Notes: generated from the sequence alone by a model not told the origin. 64,000 nucleotides of DNA from Oceanicola granulosus HTCC2516 (GCF_000153305.1 NZ_CH724109.1:219343-283342); one strand, 5' to 3'; positions 34,554 through 44,030 are shown, numbered from the stretch's first letter. A program made the numbers and translations.

Positions 34554-36062
34554 TCAGTCGGGGGTACGGCGCGCGCGGGTGTCGCGGTGGGCACGGTAGC
34601 GTCGCAGCGCATCGGCGTAGGCGGCGTGGCGGGCGGGATCGGGGAGGACGCGCAGCTTGCCGCGCGGCGCCATCTCGAAGAGCGGATCGGCCGCTCCCCT
34701 GGGCGCGGTCGCGGCGGCGGCGAGCATGGCGGCGCCGCGCGCGCCGAATTCCTCGCCCTCGAGGATCGTCACCGGCCGGTCGAGGATGTCGGCGATCATC
34801 TGAACCCAGACCCGACTGCGCGCCCCGCCGCCGATGATCCGCAGCTCGCCCGGCCCCGGCGCCAGCGCCTCGACGAGATCGGCGATCGCGAAGCCGACGC
34901 CTTCGTAGACGGCGCGCAGCATCTGCGCCCGCCCACGGCCCGGCGAGAGGCCGGCGAACTCGGCGCGGGCGGTCGGGTCGATGACGGGCGCGATGATGCC
35001 GCTCTCGCTGAGGTAGGGCAGGAAGGTCACGCCCCCCGCGCCGGGCGGCACCTCGGAGATCGTGCGCTCGGCCCGCTCGTAGCGGCCGGCGTCCTGCCCC
35101 CAGTCCGGGCAGAGCGTGTCGAGCGCCCAGTCGAGCGCCAGCGTTCCCGCCACGTTCACCATCGCCCGGAACCAGCGCTGCCGGGGCAGGGGGAAGAGCA
35201 GGCCGAGATCGGGCGGATCGAAGACCGGCCGGTCGTGGGTCACGCCGAGCATGCAGGTCGTGCCGAGCACCAGCGTCAGGCTGCCGGGCGCCAGCGCCCC
35301 GGCCCCCACGACATTGGCCGGCACGTCTCCCGCGCCGACGGCCACCGGCGTGCCTTCCCCAAGGCCGCACCGTCCGGCGGCCTCGGCCGTCACCCGCCCG
35401 GCCAGGGCATCGGAGGGCCGGACTGCCGGCAGCAACCCGGCGCGGTGCGCCAGGCGGAAATGGTCGAGCATCGCCGCGCTGAAGCCGCGCGCGCGCGTAT
35501 CTCCGGGCGCGACGCTCGCCTCGGTCTCGTCGGCCGCCATCTCGCCCGTCAGCCAGAACCGCAGCATGTCCTTGTAGCCGAGCACCGCGGCCGCCCGGTC
35601 GAGGAGCTCCGGCTCGTGCGCGTCGAACCACGCCAGCAGCGGCAGCGTGCAGCCCGACTGCAGCGCCGAGCCCGAGCTGGCGAAGATCGTCGACAGGAAG
35701 GCAGGGTCTTCGGCGATCCGCGCGTCGATCGACGGCTGGGCCCGGCAATCCTCCCAGTTGATTCCCCGCGCGACGGGTGCGCCGGCCCCGTCCACGAGCC
35801 AGGCGCCCACCATCGCGCCGGTGATGCCGATGCCGCCGAGCTCCGCCCCCCGCACCGGCGCGGCCTCGAGCAACTCGCGCAGCACCCGCTCGAAGATCTC
35901 CCGCGCCGCCTGCGGGTCCATCTCGACCCGCCCGCTTTCGCCGCGGACGATGGCCGAGCGGCAGTCGGCGCGGGCGATCAGGCTGCCGCGCGCGTTGAAC
36001 ATGGCGGCCTTGGTCACCGAGGATCCTGCGTCGATGCCGAGGTAGAGGAGCTCGCGTGTCAT
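34554..36062 (-). CDS. FGGY family carbohydrate kinase (xylulokinase-like)
   Basis: A 502-residue sugar kinase. The ATPase-fold phosphate-1 motif is [16 protein letters not shown], and the second domain contains [30 protein letters not shown] and the adenosine motif [25 protein letters not shown] Cys-containing GLEGG-equivalent region and a substrate loop with [10 protein letters not shown] are seen. It phosphorylates a ketose, polyol or sugar acid. An operator-like sequence lies 32 bases upstream, so it likely belongs to the LacI regulon of this island. Confidence 0.9.
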   Translation of the reverse strand: MTRELLYLGIDAGSSVTKAAMFNARGSLIARADCRSAIVRGESGRVEMDPQAAREIFERVLRELLEAAPVRGAELGGIGITGAMVGAWLVDGAGAPVARGINWEDCRAQPSIDARIAEDPAFLSTIFASSGSALQSGCTLPLLAWFDAHEPELLDRAAAVLGYKDMLRFWLTGEMAADETEASVAPGDTRARGFSAAMLDHFRLAHRAGLLPAVRPSDALAGRVTAEAAGRCGLGEGTPVAVGAGDVPANVVGAGALAPGSLTLVLGTTCMLGVTHDRPVFDPPDLGLLFPLPRQRWFRAMVNVAGTLALDWALDTLCPDWGQDAGRYERAERTISEVPPGAGGVTFLPYLSESGIIAPVIDPTARAEFAGLSPGRGRAQMLRAVYEGVGFAIADLVEALAPGPGELRIIGGGARSRVWVQMIADILDRPVTILEGEEFGARGAAMLAAAATAPRGAADPLFEMAPRGKLRVLPDPARHAAYADALRRYRAHRDTRARRTPD

Positions 36063-36093
36063 GGCCTTCGTCGACGCTGGTGAGGTACGTTAA

Positions 36094-36107
36094 TCGGTTA
36101 ACAAAGT
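36094..36107. promoter_or_regulatory. Putative LacI-family operator, copy 3 (degenerate)
   Basis: CGGTTAACAAAGTT keeps the left half-site CGnTT and the AA of the right half of the motif seen at 25588 and 32551. It lies directly upstream of the kinase gene in an 86-bp gap. The degenerate right half lowers confidence. Confidence 0.4.
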
Positions 36108-36148
36108 TGCCGGGGCTGTGAAAGCTCTCTCGACCGGGCGCGGCGGCC

Positions 36149-37204
36149 TCACTCGACGGGGAACGCCGTGCGCCAGTTCTCGACGAAGGCGGCGCGGGTC
36201 TGGGCGTCCATGGCGACGAGCATGGCGAGGGAGAGGGGGATCGTGCGCGAGGCGGCGGAGGTGTCGGGCGGCACTTCGAGGATGTCGCCCTCGCGGTCGT
36301 CGAGGTCCACCCAGAGGCGGGCGCGGGCGAGGTGGCGGCGGCCCGGCGCGGACAGCAGGAAGTCGAGCAGGCGCGCGGCCGGGTCGGGCGCGTCCGAGCC
36401 GCGCGGGATCATCGCGGCGCGCGACAGCAGCATCGTGTAGTCGCTCGGCGCGACGATGCCGAGCCGGGGCTCGGACTCGGCGAGGCCGAGCGCGTAGGAG
36501 CCGAGCACGTTGTAGGCGAGGACGTAGTCGCCGCGGATGACGCCCTCGATGATCTCGGCAGAGCAGCAGGTCGCCACGGCGTCGCTCGCGCCGAAGCCCT
36601 CGAGCAGGCTGCCGAAGGTCGTCGCTTCCAGCGAATCCGAGAAGGCGAGCAGGAAGCCGAGGCCCGATTCCTCGATGTCGTAGGTGGCGACGCGGCCGCG
36701 GAACTTGCTCTCGTCGGGGCGCATGAGGTCGAGCAGGTCGAAGCGCGATTGCGGCACCTCCTCCGGAGACAGCAAGGTGCGGTTGTAGACCATCACCACC
36801 GGCTCGCGGGGGATGCCGAATAGCTCGCCGCGCCAGCTCAGGTCGGGCTCGAGCGCGGCGGTCTCGGCGGAGGCGTGCGGCCGGGCGCAGCCGGCGTTGA
36901 CCAGCGCGACCATGTGGTGGATCGCCGAGCTGATCACGAGGTCGGCGCCGGCGCGCCCGGCCGCGCATTCGGCGCGCGACAGGGCGAGCAGGTCGTTGGA
37001 GCCCCATTGTTCATAGCGCAGGCGCAGCGCGGGCTCGGTGGCGAGGAAGGCCTCGAGAACCGGGGCGAGGACGTGGAAGTCGGTGGTCGTGCGCAGGGTC
37101 ACGGTCGGCGCGTCGGGCGCGGCGCTGCCGAGCATCGCCTCGACCTCCGCCCCCCGCGCGGGCAGCGCGGCGACAAGCCAGAGGAGAAGGGCGAGGCGGA
37201 TCAT
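36149..37204 (-). CDS. Periplasmic binding protein co-encoded with a TctDE-type two-component system
   Basis: A 351-residue exported protein (signal peptide ending near PARGAEVEAM). It resembles Fe(III)/thiamine-type (AfuA-like) binding proteins: TTTDFHVLAPVLEAFLATEPALRLRYEQWGSNDLL, GIPREPVVMVYNRTLL and GFLLAFSDSLEATTFGSLLEGFG. No permease is nearby. The ATG at 37204 overlaps the histidine-kinase stop (ATGA), so all three genes are one operon. I infer a periplasmic sensing partner that presents ligand to the kinase rather than a transport component. Confidence 0.8.
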   Translation of the reverse strand: MIRLALLLWLVAALPARGAEVEAMLGSAAPDAPTVTLRTTTDFHVLAPVLEAFLATEPALRLRYEQWGSNDLLALSRAECAAGRAGADLVISSAIHHMVALVNAGCARPHASAETAALEPDLSWRGELFGIPREPVVMVYNRTLLSPEEVPQSRFDLLDLMRPDESKFRGRVATYDIEESGLGFLLAFSDSLEATTFGSLLEGFGASDAVATCCSAEIIEGVIRGDYVLAYNVLGSYALGLAESEPRLGIVAPSDYTMLLSRAAMIPRGSDAPDPAARLLDFLLSAPGRRHLARARLWVDLDDREGDILEVPPDTSAASRTIPLSLAMLVAMDAQTRAAFVENWRTAFPVE

Positions 37205-38550
37205 GCGAATTCCAACGCGGCGCGAAAGCCGCCGGGGGCGTGGTGAAACCGCAGCACACCCGAGTGGACGCGTGCCACGTCGTGGGCGATCGCGAGCCCG
37301 AGGCCACCGCCGGAGCGGCCCGTCATGTGGCGCTGGGCGAGCGCCTCGGGCGCCTCGGTCGGGCCGGGGCCGCTGTCCTCGACATAGATTGCGCGGGTCT
37401 CGGCGTCGACGCCGAGGGTGATCGGGGCCCGCCCGTGGCGCAGCGCGTTGGTCAGGAGGTTCTTGCCCGCCTCCACGAGCGACAGCTCGTCCCCCTCGAG
37501 GCGCACGGCGGCGTCGGGCAGGCGCAGGTGGACGCCGGTGCCGTCGCGCAGGATCAGATCGTCGCACGCCTCGAGCACCTCGACGGCGATGTCGCGCAGG
37601 TCGACGACCTCGCGCAGCACCACCTCGGCGCGGTGGTTGACCATCGCGTGCGCGAGCATCTGGTCGAGCAGCCGGTTCAGCGCCTCGGTCTGCCGCTCGG
37701 CCCGCACCAGCGCCGCCTCGCGCTCGGCCGCGTCGCCCGCGTCGGCGGCGGTCTGGAGCTGCGCGCGGATGCCGGCGACGGGGGTGCGGAGCTGGTGGGC
37801 GGTGTCGGCGATCAGCTTGCCGCTGGCCTCGGACTGGCGCTGCAGGCGGTGCATGAAGGTGTTGAGCGAGGTCTGCACCGCCGCGATCTCGCTGGGAGCG
37901 GTGCCGGTCACGGGGGTGAGGTCGGTGGGGGCGCGCGCGGCGAGGGTGTCGCTGAGGCGCGACAGCGGCGTCAGCGCCCGCGCCACCGCGCCCCAGGCCA
38001 GCACCGCGATGGCGACACCGGCGAGGCCGAGCCCGATCAGCGAGCTCTGCGCGATCTCTCGCGCGAGGGCCTGGCGGGCGCGCATGGTCTGGCCGACGAT
38101 CACCTGCACCGGGCCGGAATAGCTGCGCTCGGCGAAGCGGCGGGTGAGGGCGACGTAGCGCGCCGGCTCGTCGCCGAAGTCGGCGTCGTAGAGGGCGGGC
38201 TCGGCGGCGCCGTCTGGCGGGCGCGGGGTGGCGGCGTCGCCGGTGATGGGCGTGCCGTCGGGGGCGACGATCAGGTAGCGCACCCGGTCGTCGGGGGCCT
38301 GCCCGAGCAGCTCGAACGCCGAGACCGGCAGCACGACGCTGGCCGCGCCGTCGCGCACGCTGATCGTCTCGGCGATGTCGCTCGCCGCGCCCACGAGCAG
38401 CCCGTCATAGACCTCGCGCGCCGCCTGCCGCCCGTAGACCAGCGCCGACCAGACCACCACCACGCCCCCCAGCGCCAGCACCGCCGCGACGGCCGTGGCC
38501 ACCCGCAGGCGCAGCGAATGGGTCGGGCGGATCTCGGGGGCGTCAGCCAT
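37201..38550 (-). CDS. tctE: TctE-like sensor histidine kinase
   Basis: A 449-residue membrane kinase. Transmembrane helices lie at about 14-36 and 169-190, with a periplasmic TctE-type N-domain between them and a HAMP-like region after. The phosphoacceptor H252 is in DTAHQLRTPVAG, the N-box is KNLLTNALRHG (364-373), and glycine boxes are DSGPGP and GGGLGLA. The start overlaps the response-regulator gene by eight bases. With the divergent tctCBA genes next door it should regulate tricarboxylate-type transport. Confidence 0.9.
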   Translation of the reverse strand: MADAPEIRPTHSLRLRVATAVAAVLALGGVVVVWSALVYGRQAAREVYDGLLVGAASDIAETISVRDGAASVVLPVSAFELLGQAPDDRVRYLIVAPDGTPITGDAATPRPPDGAAEPALYDADFGDEPARYVALTRRFAERSYSGPVQVIVGQTMRARQALAREIAQSSLIGLGLAGVAIAVLAWGAVARALTPLSRLSDTLAARAPTDLTPVTGTAPSEIAAVQTSLNTFMHRLQRQSEASGKLIADTAHQLRTPVAGIRAQLQTAADAGDAAEREAALVRAERQTEALNRLLDQMLAHAMVNHRAEVVLREVVDLRDIAVEVLEACDDLILRDGTGVHLRLPDAAVRLEGDELSLVEAGKNLLTNALRHGRAPITLGVDAETRAIYVEDSGPGPTEAPEALAQRHMTGRSGGGLGLAIAHDVARVHSGVLRFHHAPGGFRAALEFA

Positions 38551-39214
38551 CGGGCGCGGTGAGCTGGTAGCCGAGACCCCGGTGGGTGACGATGCTGACC
38601 GACGAGGCGGCGAGCTTCTTGCGCAGCCGCGCGACGTAGAGCTCGACGGTGTTCAGCCCCACGTCCTCGTCCATGGAGAACAGCCGCTCGAGGATCTGCT
38701 CCTTGGCGATGATCCGGTCGCGCCGCGCCACGAGGAGGCCGAGCAGCGACACCTCGCGGCGGGTCAGCGCGACGGCCGCGCCGGCGATCCGCACCGTCCG
38801 CGCCGCCTGGTCGAACTCGAGGTCGCCCACCGAGATGCGCGCGCTGCCCGCGCTGTCGCCCCGCCGGCCGAGCACGCGCACCCGCGCCTCGAGCTCGCGC
38901 AGGTCGAACGGCTTGACGAGGTAGTCGTCGGCCCCCGCGTCGAGCGCGTTCACCCGCGACGACACCTCGAGCTCGGCGGTCAGCATCAGCACCGGCGTCC
39001 GGCTGCCCGCGCGGCGCAGGTCCGACAGGATGGTGCGGCCGTCGCCGTCGGGCAGGTGGATGTCGAGCACCACCACGTCGTAGGTCTCGGCGGCGAGATA
39101 ATCCTGCGCCTCGCGCGCCCCGGCGGCCCGGTCGCACGCCATCCCGGCGCGGCCGAGCGCCGCGGTGATCGCAGCGGCGACGTCTTCGCTATCCTCGACG
39201 ATCAGAATCCGCAT
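38543..39214 (-). CDS. tctD: TctD-like OmpR-family response regulator
   Basis: A 223-residue response regulator. The receiver has E7-D8, the phosphoacceptor D51 (VVLDIHLPDGDG), T79 and K101. The C-terminal winged helix includes LTRREVSLLGLLVARRDRIIAKEQILERLF and VELYVARLRKKLAASSVSIVTHRGLGYQL. It is the first gene of a three-gene minus-strand operon with the kinase and a binding protein. Its natural target is the divergent tctC promoter. Confidence 0.93.
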   Translation of the reverse strand: MRILIVEDSEDVAAAITAALGRAGMACDRAAGAREAQDYLAAETYDVVVLDIHLPDGDGRTILSDLRRAGSRTPVLMLTAELEVSSRVNALDAGADDYLVKPFDLRELEARVRVLGRRGDSAGSARISVGDLEFDQAARTVRIAGAAVALTRREVSLLGLLVARRDRIIAKEQILERLFSMDEDVGLNTVELYVARLRKKLAASSVSIVTHRGLGYQLTAPDG

Positions 39215-39270
39215 CCCGTCCTCCCGCCGGAGACCTTACGGCGCGCGGGGCGGGAGCGATAGTTCGGCGA

Positions 39271-39290
39271 TGACAGGTTCGTGACAGGTT
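39271..39290. promoter_or_regulatory. Tandem 11-bp repeat in the tctD/tctC divergent promoter
   Basis: TGACAGGTT occurs twice with an 11-base period (39271-39279 and 39282-39290). Read on the minus strand this is CTGTCA-N5-CTGTCA, the arrangement of OmpR/PhoB-type boxes. It may be the site for the TctD-like regulator encoded next to it or a genuine Pho box driving the minus-strand operon. Confidence 0.6.
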
Positions 39291-39354
39291 TGGCTGCTAG
39301 GGTCGCGCCAGTCCGCTGCGGGAGGCGGCGGGCGCGAAATCTGGGAGGACAGTC

Positions 39355-40347
39355 ATGTCATTCGAACCGATCCGCCGCGGCACCGCCGTGGCCGCTCTTC
39401 TCATCGCGGCACCCTTCGCCGCCACCGCGCAGGACTTCACCCCCGAGACCCCGGAATGCATCGCCCCGGCGAACCCGGGCGGCGGCTGGGACTTCACCTG
39501 CCGGCAGGTCGGCAAGACGCTGCAGGATCTCGGCCTGATCCCGTCGACCATGCAGGTCGTGAACCTCTCCGGCGGCGGCGGCGGCGTGGCCTTCGCCGAG
39601 GTGGTCAACAAGCGCAACGACGACGACGACCTGATCGTCGCGGCCTCCTCGGCGACCGCCACCCGGCTCGCCCAGGGCGCCTATCCCGGCAACAGCATGG
39701 ACCAGGTCCGCTGGCTCGGCTCGATCGGCGCCGATTACGGCGTCGTCGCCGTGGCGGCCGACAGCGAGATCGAGACGCTGTCCGAGCTGCTCGAGCAGGT
39801 GCAGGAGAACCCCTCCGAGGTGAACTTCGGCGGCGGCTCGGCGGTGGGTGGCTGGGATCACCTCAAGATCCTGATCGCGGCGCAGGAAGCGGGCGTCGAG
39901 GACGTGCGCGACGTCAAGTACATCGCCTTCGCCGGCGGCGGCGAGGCCGTGACGCAGCTCCTCGCCGGCTCGCTGCAGGCCTTCACCGGCGACCTCTCCG
40001 AAGCCCAGGGCTTCGTGGAATCGGGCGACATCAAGGTGCTCGCGGTCCTCGCGCCCGAGCGGCTCGAGGGCGACTTCGCCGACATCCCGACCGCGCGTGA
40101 GCAGGGCATCGACGCCATCGGCGCCAACTGGCGCGGCTTCTACGCCCCCGGCGAGATGTCCGACGCGGCCTACGATTACTGGGTCACCCAGCTCGACACG
40201 CTCTACGACAGCGAGGAGTGGCAGGCGGTGATGGAGGCCAACGGCCTCGCCCCGCTCGACCTGCACGGCGAGGAGTTCGAGGCGTTCGTGGCCGACAGCG
40301 TCGCGAACATCGAGAGCCTGAGCCGCGAGATCGGCATCCTGCAGTAA
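39355..40347 (+). CDS. tctC: Tripartite tricarboxylate transporter binding protein TctC
   Basis: A 330-residue exported protein (signal peptide ending near ATAQDFTP). The TctC/BugT family loop is ECIAPANPGGGWDFTCRQVGKTLQ, and later come GGGSAVGGWDHLK and GGGEAVTQLLAGSLQAFTGDLSE. It binds a carboxylate, classically citrate or another tricarboxylate, and heads the operon with TctB and TctA. Divergent from the TctDE-type signalling operon. Confidence 0.92.
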   Translation: MSFEPIRRGTAVAALLIAAPFAATAQDFTPETPECIAPANPGGGWDFTCRQVGKTLQDLGLIPSTMQVVNLSGGGGGVAFAEVVNKRNDDDDLIVAASSATATRLAQGAYPGNSMDQVRWLGSIGADYGVVAVAADSEIETLSELLEQVQENPSEVNFGGGSAVGGWDHLKILIAAQEAGVEDVRDVKYIAFAGGGEAVTQLLAGSLQAFTGDLSEAQGFVESGDIKVLAVLAPERLEGDFADIPTAREQGIDAIGANWRGFYAPGEMSDAAYDYWVTQLDTLYDSEEWQAVMEANGLAPLDLHGEEFEAFVADSVANIESLSREIGILQ

Positions 40348-40366
40348 GCTCGCCAACGGCGACACC

Positions 40367-40396
40367 GCCCCGGCCGCCCCCTGCGACGGCCGGGGC
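40367..40396. repeat. GC-rich hairpin between tctC and tctB
   Basis: A perfect 10-bp inverted repeat (GCCCCGGCCG with CGGCCGGGGC) around a 10-base loop, starting 19 bases after the tctC stop. As at 18840 and 48867, it follows a binding-protein gene and precedes its permease genes, suggesting differential expression through mRNA stabilisation or partial termination. Confidence 0.7.
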
Positions 40397-40420
40397 AGAC
40401 GAACGTTTCGGAGGGGGATC

Positions 40421-40939
40421 ATGAGCGACCGTGTATTCGGCGGCATCGGCCTTGCGCTGGCCATCTTCTACGCCTGGGCCGCCGCGGGCATCCAGGAGAG
40501 CTTCCTGACCGACGAGGTGGGGCCGAAGGTCTTCCCGTGGATCATCGCCACGGTGCTCGGCCTGTCCTCGCTCTGGTGCCTGCTCAAGCCCGACCCGAAC
40601 CCCGACTGGCCGAGCCTCGGCCGGCTCGCCGAGATCGGCCTGGCCGCGCTGGTGCTCGCCGCCTACGCCGAGGCGCTGCCGGTCTTCGGCTTCCTGCTGC
40701 CCACCGCCATCGCCTCGGGCTACCTGACGTGGCGGCTCGGCTCGAAGCCGCTCGAGAGCGTCGTCATCGGCGTGCTCACGGCGCTGGGCATCTACCTGAT
40801 CTTCCGCTCCCTCCTCGGCCTCAGCCTGCCCCGCGAGGGCGTGGAGCTGGCCATCGACCGCTTCTTCTCGGCCCTCGGCGACACCTTCGACGGCAGCGGC
40901 GACGCCGCCGAGCCGACCACCGCGCCCTCCGGAGACTGA
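40421..40939 (+). CDS. tctB: Tripartite tricarboxylate transporter small membrane protein TctB
   Basis: A 172-residue protein with four hydrophobic helices, the usual TctB layout: FGGIGLALAIFYAWAA, FLTDEVGPKVFPWIIATVLGLSSLWCLLKPDP, then paired helices with PTAIASGYLTWRLGSKPLESVVIGV. It starts after GGAGGGGG. Small subunit of the proton- or sodium-coupled Tct transporter. Confidence 0.92.
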   Translation: MSDRVFGGIGLALAIFYAWAAAGIQESFLTDEVGPKVFPWIIATVLGLSSLWCLLKPDPNPDWPSLGRLAEIGLAALVLAAYAEALPVFGFLLPTAIASGYLTWRLGSKPLESVVIGVLTALGIYLIFRSLLGLSLPREGVELAIDRFFSALGDTFDGSGDAAEPTTAPSGD

Positions 40940-40940
40940 C

Positions 40941-42482
40941 ATGGACCTGCTCGCAAACCTCGGCGACGGCTTCCTGATCGCGATGACCTGGCAGAACCTG
41001 CTGCTCGCGCTCATGGGCTGCTTTCTCGGCACGATCATGGGCGCGCTGCCCGGCCTCGGCCCCTCCAACGGCGTCGCGATCCTGATCCCGCTCGCCTTCA
41101 CCCTCGGCCTCGGCCCGACGCCGTCGCTGATCCTGCTCACCAGCGTCTATTACGGCGCGATGTACGGCGGGCGAATCTCGTCGATCCTGCTCAACATCCC
41201 CGGCGACGAGCCCGCGATGATGACCTGCCTCGACGGCTACCCGATGGCCCAGAAGGGCCGCGCCGGCGAGGCGCTGGCGCTGTCGGGCATCGCCTCCTTC
41301 GTGGGTGCGTTCTTCGCGACGTGGGGGCTGGTGCTGCTCGCGCCGCAGCTCGTCAGGGTCGCGCTGCTGTTCGGGCCGGCGGAATACTTCGCGCTCTTCA
41401 CCCTCGCCTTCGCCACCCTCGGCGGCATCGCGGCGACCAACCAGGCCAAGTCGGCCTTCGCCGCCGCGCTGGGCCTCGGGCTGGCGATGATCGGCGTCGA
41501 TACCCAGACCGGCGTGCCGCGACTGACCTTCGGCGAGGTGCACCTCTACGACGGCATCGACTTCCTGATCGCCATCGTCGGCCTGTTCGCCCTGTCCGAG
41601 GTCTTCGTCTTCATCGAGCACCGCGGCACGACCCGCGACATCTCCACCAAGGCGCCGCCCGCCATCGGCCGGATCGTGCCCTCGTGGTCGCTGATCCGCT
41701 CCTGCATCCCCACCATGGGCCGCACCACCGTGCTCGGCTTCATCGCCGGGGTGCTGCCGGGGGCGGGGGCCTCGCTCGGCTCGTTCATCTCCTACTCGAT
41801 GGAGAAGCGGCTGGTCGACAAGGAGAAGACCTTCGGCACCGGCGACCCCCGGGGCGTCGCCGCCCCCGAGGCGGGCAACAACGCCGCCGCGGGCGGGGCG
41901 CTCGTGCCGATGCTGGCGCTTGGCGTGCCGGGCTCTGGCACCACCGCGGTGCTGCTGGCGGTGCTGCTGGCGCTCAACATCACGCCGGGCCCGCTGCTCT
42001 TCACCCAGAACCCCGACGTCGTCTGGGGCCTGATCGCGGCGCTGTTCATCGGCAACGTCATGCTGCTGGCGATGAACATCCCGATGGTCGGCCTGTTCAC
42101 CCGCGTCCTGCTGATCCCGCCGCGCATCCTGATGCCGGTCGTGGCGATGATCTCGTTCGTCGGGATCTACGGCATCTCCGGCTCGCCGTTCGAGCTGCTG
42201 ATGATGGTCGGCTTCGGCCTGATGGGGTGGGTGCTGCGCAAGCTCGACGTGCCGCTGGTGCCGGTCATCCTCGGCACGCTGCTCGGCAACGAGATGGAGG
42301 TGAACTTCCGCCGCGCGGTCGAGATCTCCAACGGGGATTACGGCGTCCTCGTCGGCTCGCCGCTCGCCATCGGCCTGTGGACCGTCGCGCTCGTCGGCTT
42401 CGTCCTGCCGATCCTCGTCGGCGGCCGCATCAAGCGGCGGATGCACATGAGCCGCGACGAGGAGGGCGCCCTCTCCGACTGA
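40941..42482 (+). CDS. tctA: Tripartite tricarboxylate transporter large permease TctA
   Basis: A 513-residue permease with about twelve helices. TctA signatures: LGTIMGALPGLGPSNGVAILIPLAFTLG, SVYYGAMYGGRISSILLNIPGDEPAMMTCLDGYPMAQKGRAG, and GVLPGAGASLGSFISYSMEKR. One base separates it from tctB. It converges with the NicO-type gene with only four bases between stops. Confidence 0.95.
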   Translation: MDLLANLGDGFLIAMTWQNLLLALMGCFLGTIMGALPGLGPSNGVAILIPLAFTLGLGPTPSLILLTSVYYGAMYGGRISSILLNIPGDEPAMMTCLDGYPMAQKGRAGEALALSGIASFVGAFFATWGLVLLAPQLVRVALLFGPAEYFALFTLAFATLGGIAATNQAKSAFAAALGLGLAMIGVDTQTGVPRLTFGEVHLYDGIDFLIAIVGLFALSEVFVFIEHRGTTRDISTKAPPAIGRIVPSWSLIRSCIPTMGRTTVLGFIAGVLPGAGASLGSFISYSMEKRLVDKEKTFGTGDPRGVAAPEAGNNAAAGGALVPMLALGVPGSGTTAVLLAVLLALNITPGPLLFTQNPDVVWGLIAALFIGNVMLLAMNIPMVGLFTRVLLIPPRILMPVVAMISFVGIYGISGSPFELLMMVGFGLMGWVLRKLDVPLVPVILGTLLGNEMEVNFRRAVEISNGDYGVLVGSPLAIGLWTVALVGFVLPILVGGRIKRRMHMSRDEEGALSD

Positions 42483-42486
42483 CTGG

Positions 42487-43380
42487 CTAGGCCGCCAGCC
42501 CCGCCATCTGCACCGACAGGAGCAGGATCGCCGCGCCGGCCAGCACCTCGATGGCCGGCAGCACGTAGGCGGCGTGGCGGGTCTCGGCGAGGGAGAGCAG
42601 CGTGCTTCGGCGGACGAACACGCTGCTCGCCGCGACGAGGATGGTCAGCGCGGCGGTGCCGGTGGCCATCGCGAAGGTGCCCGCGATGCCGGCGGCGAGG
42701 ATGCCCATGTGCCAGGTGAGGACGAGCAGCAGGATCGCGCCCGAGCAGGGGCGTATCGCGATGCCCCCGATCAGCGCCAGCGCGTCGCGCAGCCCGCCCG
42801 CGTGGCGGACCTCCTCGACGCTCGGCCCGTGGCGATGGGTGCAGCCCGCGTGGCAGGCATGGTCGTGCCCCGTATGCGCGGAGGGCCGCAGCCGCCAGAG
42901 CCGGCGCGCGCCGCGCAGGGCCAGCCAGACGCCGATCAGGCCGATCGCGGCGGCGCTGAGCGGCAGCATGATCGTCTCGGCCGTGTCGGTCAGCCGGGTC
43001 CGGGTCCAGCCCAGCAGGAACAGCCCGGTCAGCACCAGCAGAACCGCCGTCACCGCCTGCCCGAGCGACGACAGCAGCGAGATCGTCGACAGCCGCAGCA
43101 GCGGCACGTCGTGGCTCACCCCGTAGCCGCCGATCAGGAACTTGCCGTGCCCCGGCCCCAGCGCGTGGAAGAACCCGTAGGCGAAGCACAGCCCCAGCAG
43201 CGCCGCCACCGCCCCCGGCTCGCCCGCCCGCAGCGCGCGCAGCCCGCCCGCGAGCGCGTTCTGGAACTCGCGCTGCCAGCCGGCGGCCCACCGCGCCAGC
43301 TCCTGGTCCTGCCCGCTCGCCACGGCCCAGACCCCGGCGGCGACGAGCAGGACCGGGACGATCAGGAAGAGGCGGCGCAT
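42487..43380 (-). CDS. NicO/RcnA-type nickel-cobalt exporter
   Basis: A 297-residue membrane protein of the NicO family. It has six or seven helices, the motif FFHALGPGHGKFLIGGY, a cytoplasmic His-rich loop (HTGHDHACHAGCTHRHG) and GGIAIRPCSGAILLLVLTW. These features are shared by RcnA-like Ni/Co efflux and some metal uptake proteins. The ATG at 43380 overlaps the DUF1007 gene by 19 bases; DUF1007 and NicO pairs are widespread and appear linked to zinc, nickel or cobalt handling. Direction of transport is not provable here. Confidence 0.85.
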   Translation of the reverse strand: MRRLFLIVPVLLVAAGVWAVASGQDQELARWAAGWQREFQNALAGGLRALRAGEPGAVAALLGLCFAYGFFHALGPGHGKFLIGGYGVSHDVPLLRLSTISLLSSLGQAVTAVLLVLTGLFLLGWTRTRLTDTAETIMLPLSAAAIGLIGVWLALRGARRLWRLRPSAHTGHDHACHAGCTHRHGPSVEEVRHAGGLRDALALIGGIAIRPCSGAILLLVLTWHMGILAAGIAGTFAMATGTAALTILVAASSVFVRRSTLLSLAETRHAAYVLPAIEVLAGAAILLLSVQMAGLAA

Positions 43381-44030
43381 GTGAGCACGAAGGCGTCGGC
43401 GAACAACACGCCGATGTCGGGCAGGTCGATCTCCTCGAAGGGATCGGCCGTCATGTCGATCGCCGCCAACTCCTCGCCATAGGCCTGCTCGGCCGCCTCG
43501 CGATCCGCGCGGTCGCGGCGGAGCGCGCAATCGTCGCGCCCGATCACGGCCGGCTCGCCCGGCACGTCGTAGGCGACGAAATAGGTGGGATCGTAGGCGC
43601 GGGCCACGACGCGCCCGCCGGTCGGGTCGAGCGGCTCGGCGAGCGGGCGGACGTGCGAGGTGACGTAGCGCCCGTCCTCGAAGCGAGCCTCGTGCGCGAC
43701 GGGCCCGTCGAGCGCCAAAGCCGCGCCGTCCTTCTCGATGGTGAAATCGCCGGGGAAGCCTGCCGCCCAGTCGACGTCACCGCCGGCATAGGCGTCGAGC
43801 GCCGCCTGCTCCGGGATGCCGTCGCCGTCTGCGTCGAGGCCATTCTCCTCGATCAGCATGAGCGAGTAGAAATCGTCGTACGCCCATTCGATCCGCACGG
43901 CCTCGAGGCGCCCGTCCTCGTCGAAGACGAGCTCGAAGCCCGCATCGATGAAGACGTGCGGATGTGCAGGCGCCGCGCCGGGCAGCGCGAGGAACAGGGC
44001 GAGGGCGGAGAGCTGGGCGCGCAGGGTCAT
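43362..44030 (-). CDS. DUF1007 family exported protein
   Basis: A 222-residue protein with a signal peptide; the mature N-terminus reads HPHVFIDAGFELVFDEDGRLEAVRIEWAYDDFYS, the family hallmark with a metal-ligand-like HPH. An acidic loop with DADGDGIPE could bind calcium or another metal. It is co-encoded and overlapping with the NicO-type exporter. Probably a periplasmic metal-binding partner of that transporter; this is inferred from the conserved gene pairing. Confidence 0.88.
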   Translation of the reverse strand: MTLRAQLSALALFLALPGAAPAHPHVFIDAGFELVFDEDGRLEAVRIEWAYDDFYSLMLIEENGLDADGDGIPEQAALDAYAGGDVDWAAGFPGDFTIEKDGAALALDGPVAHEARFEDGRYVTSHVRPLAEPLDPTGGRVVARAYDPTYFVAYDVPGEPAVIGRDDCALRRDRADREAAEQAYGEELAAIDMTADPFEEIDLPDIGVLFADAFVLTCAASS

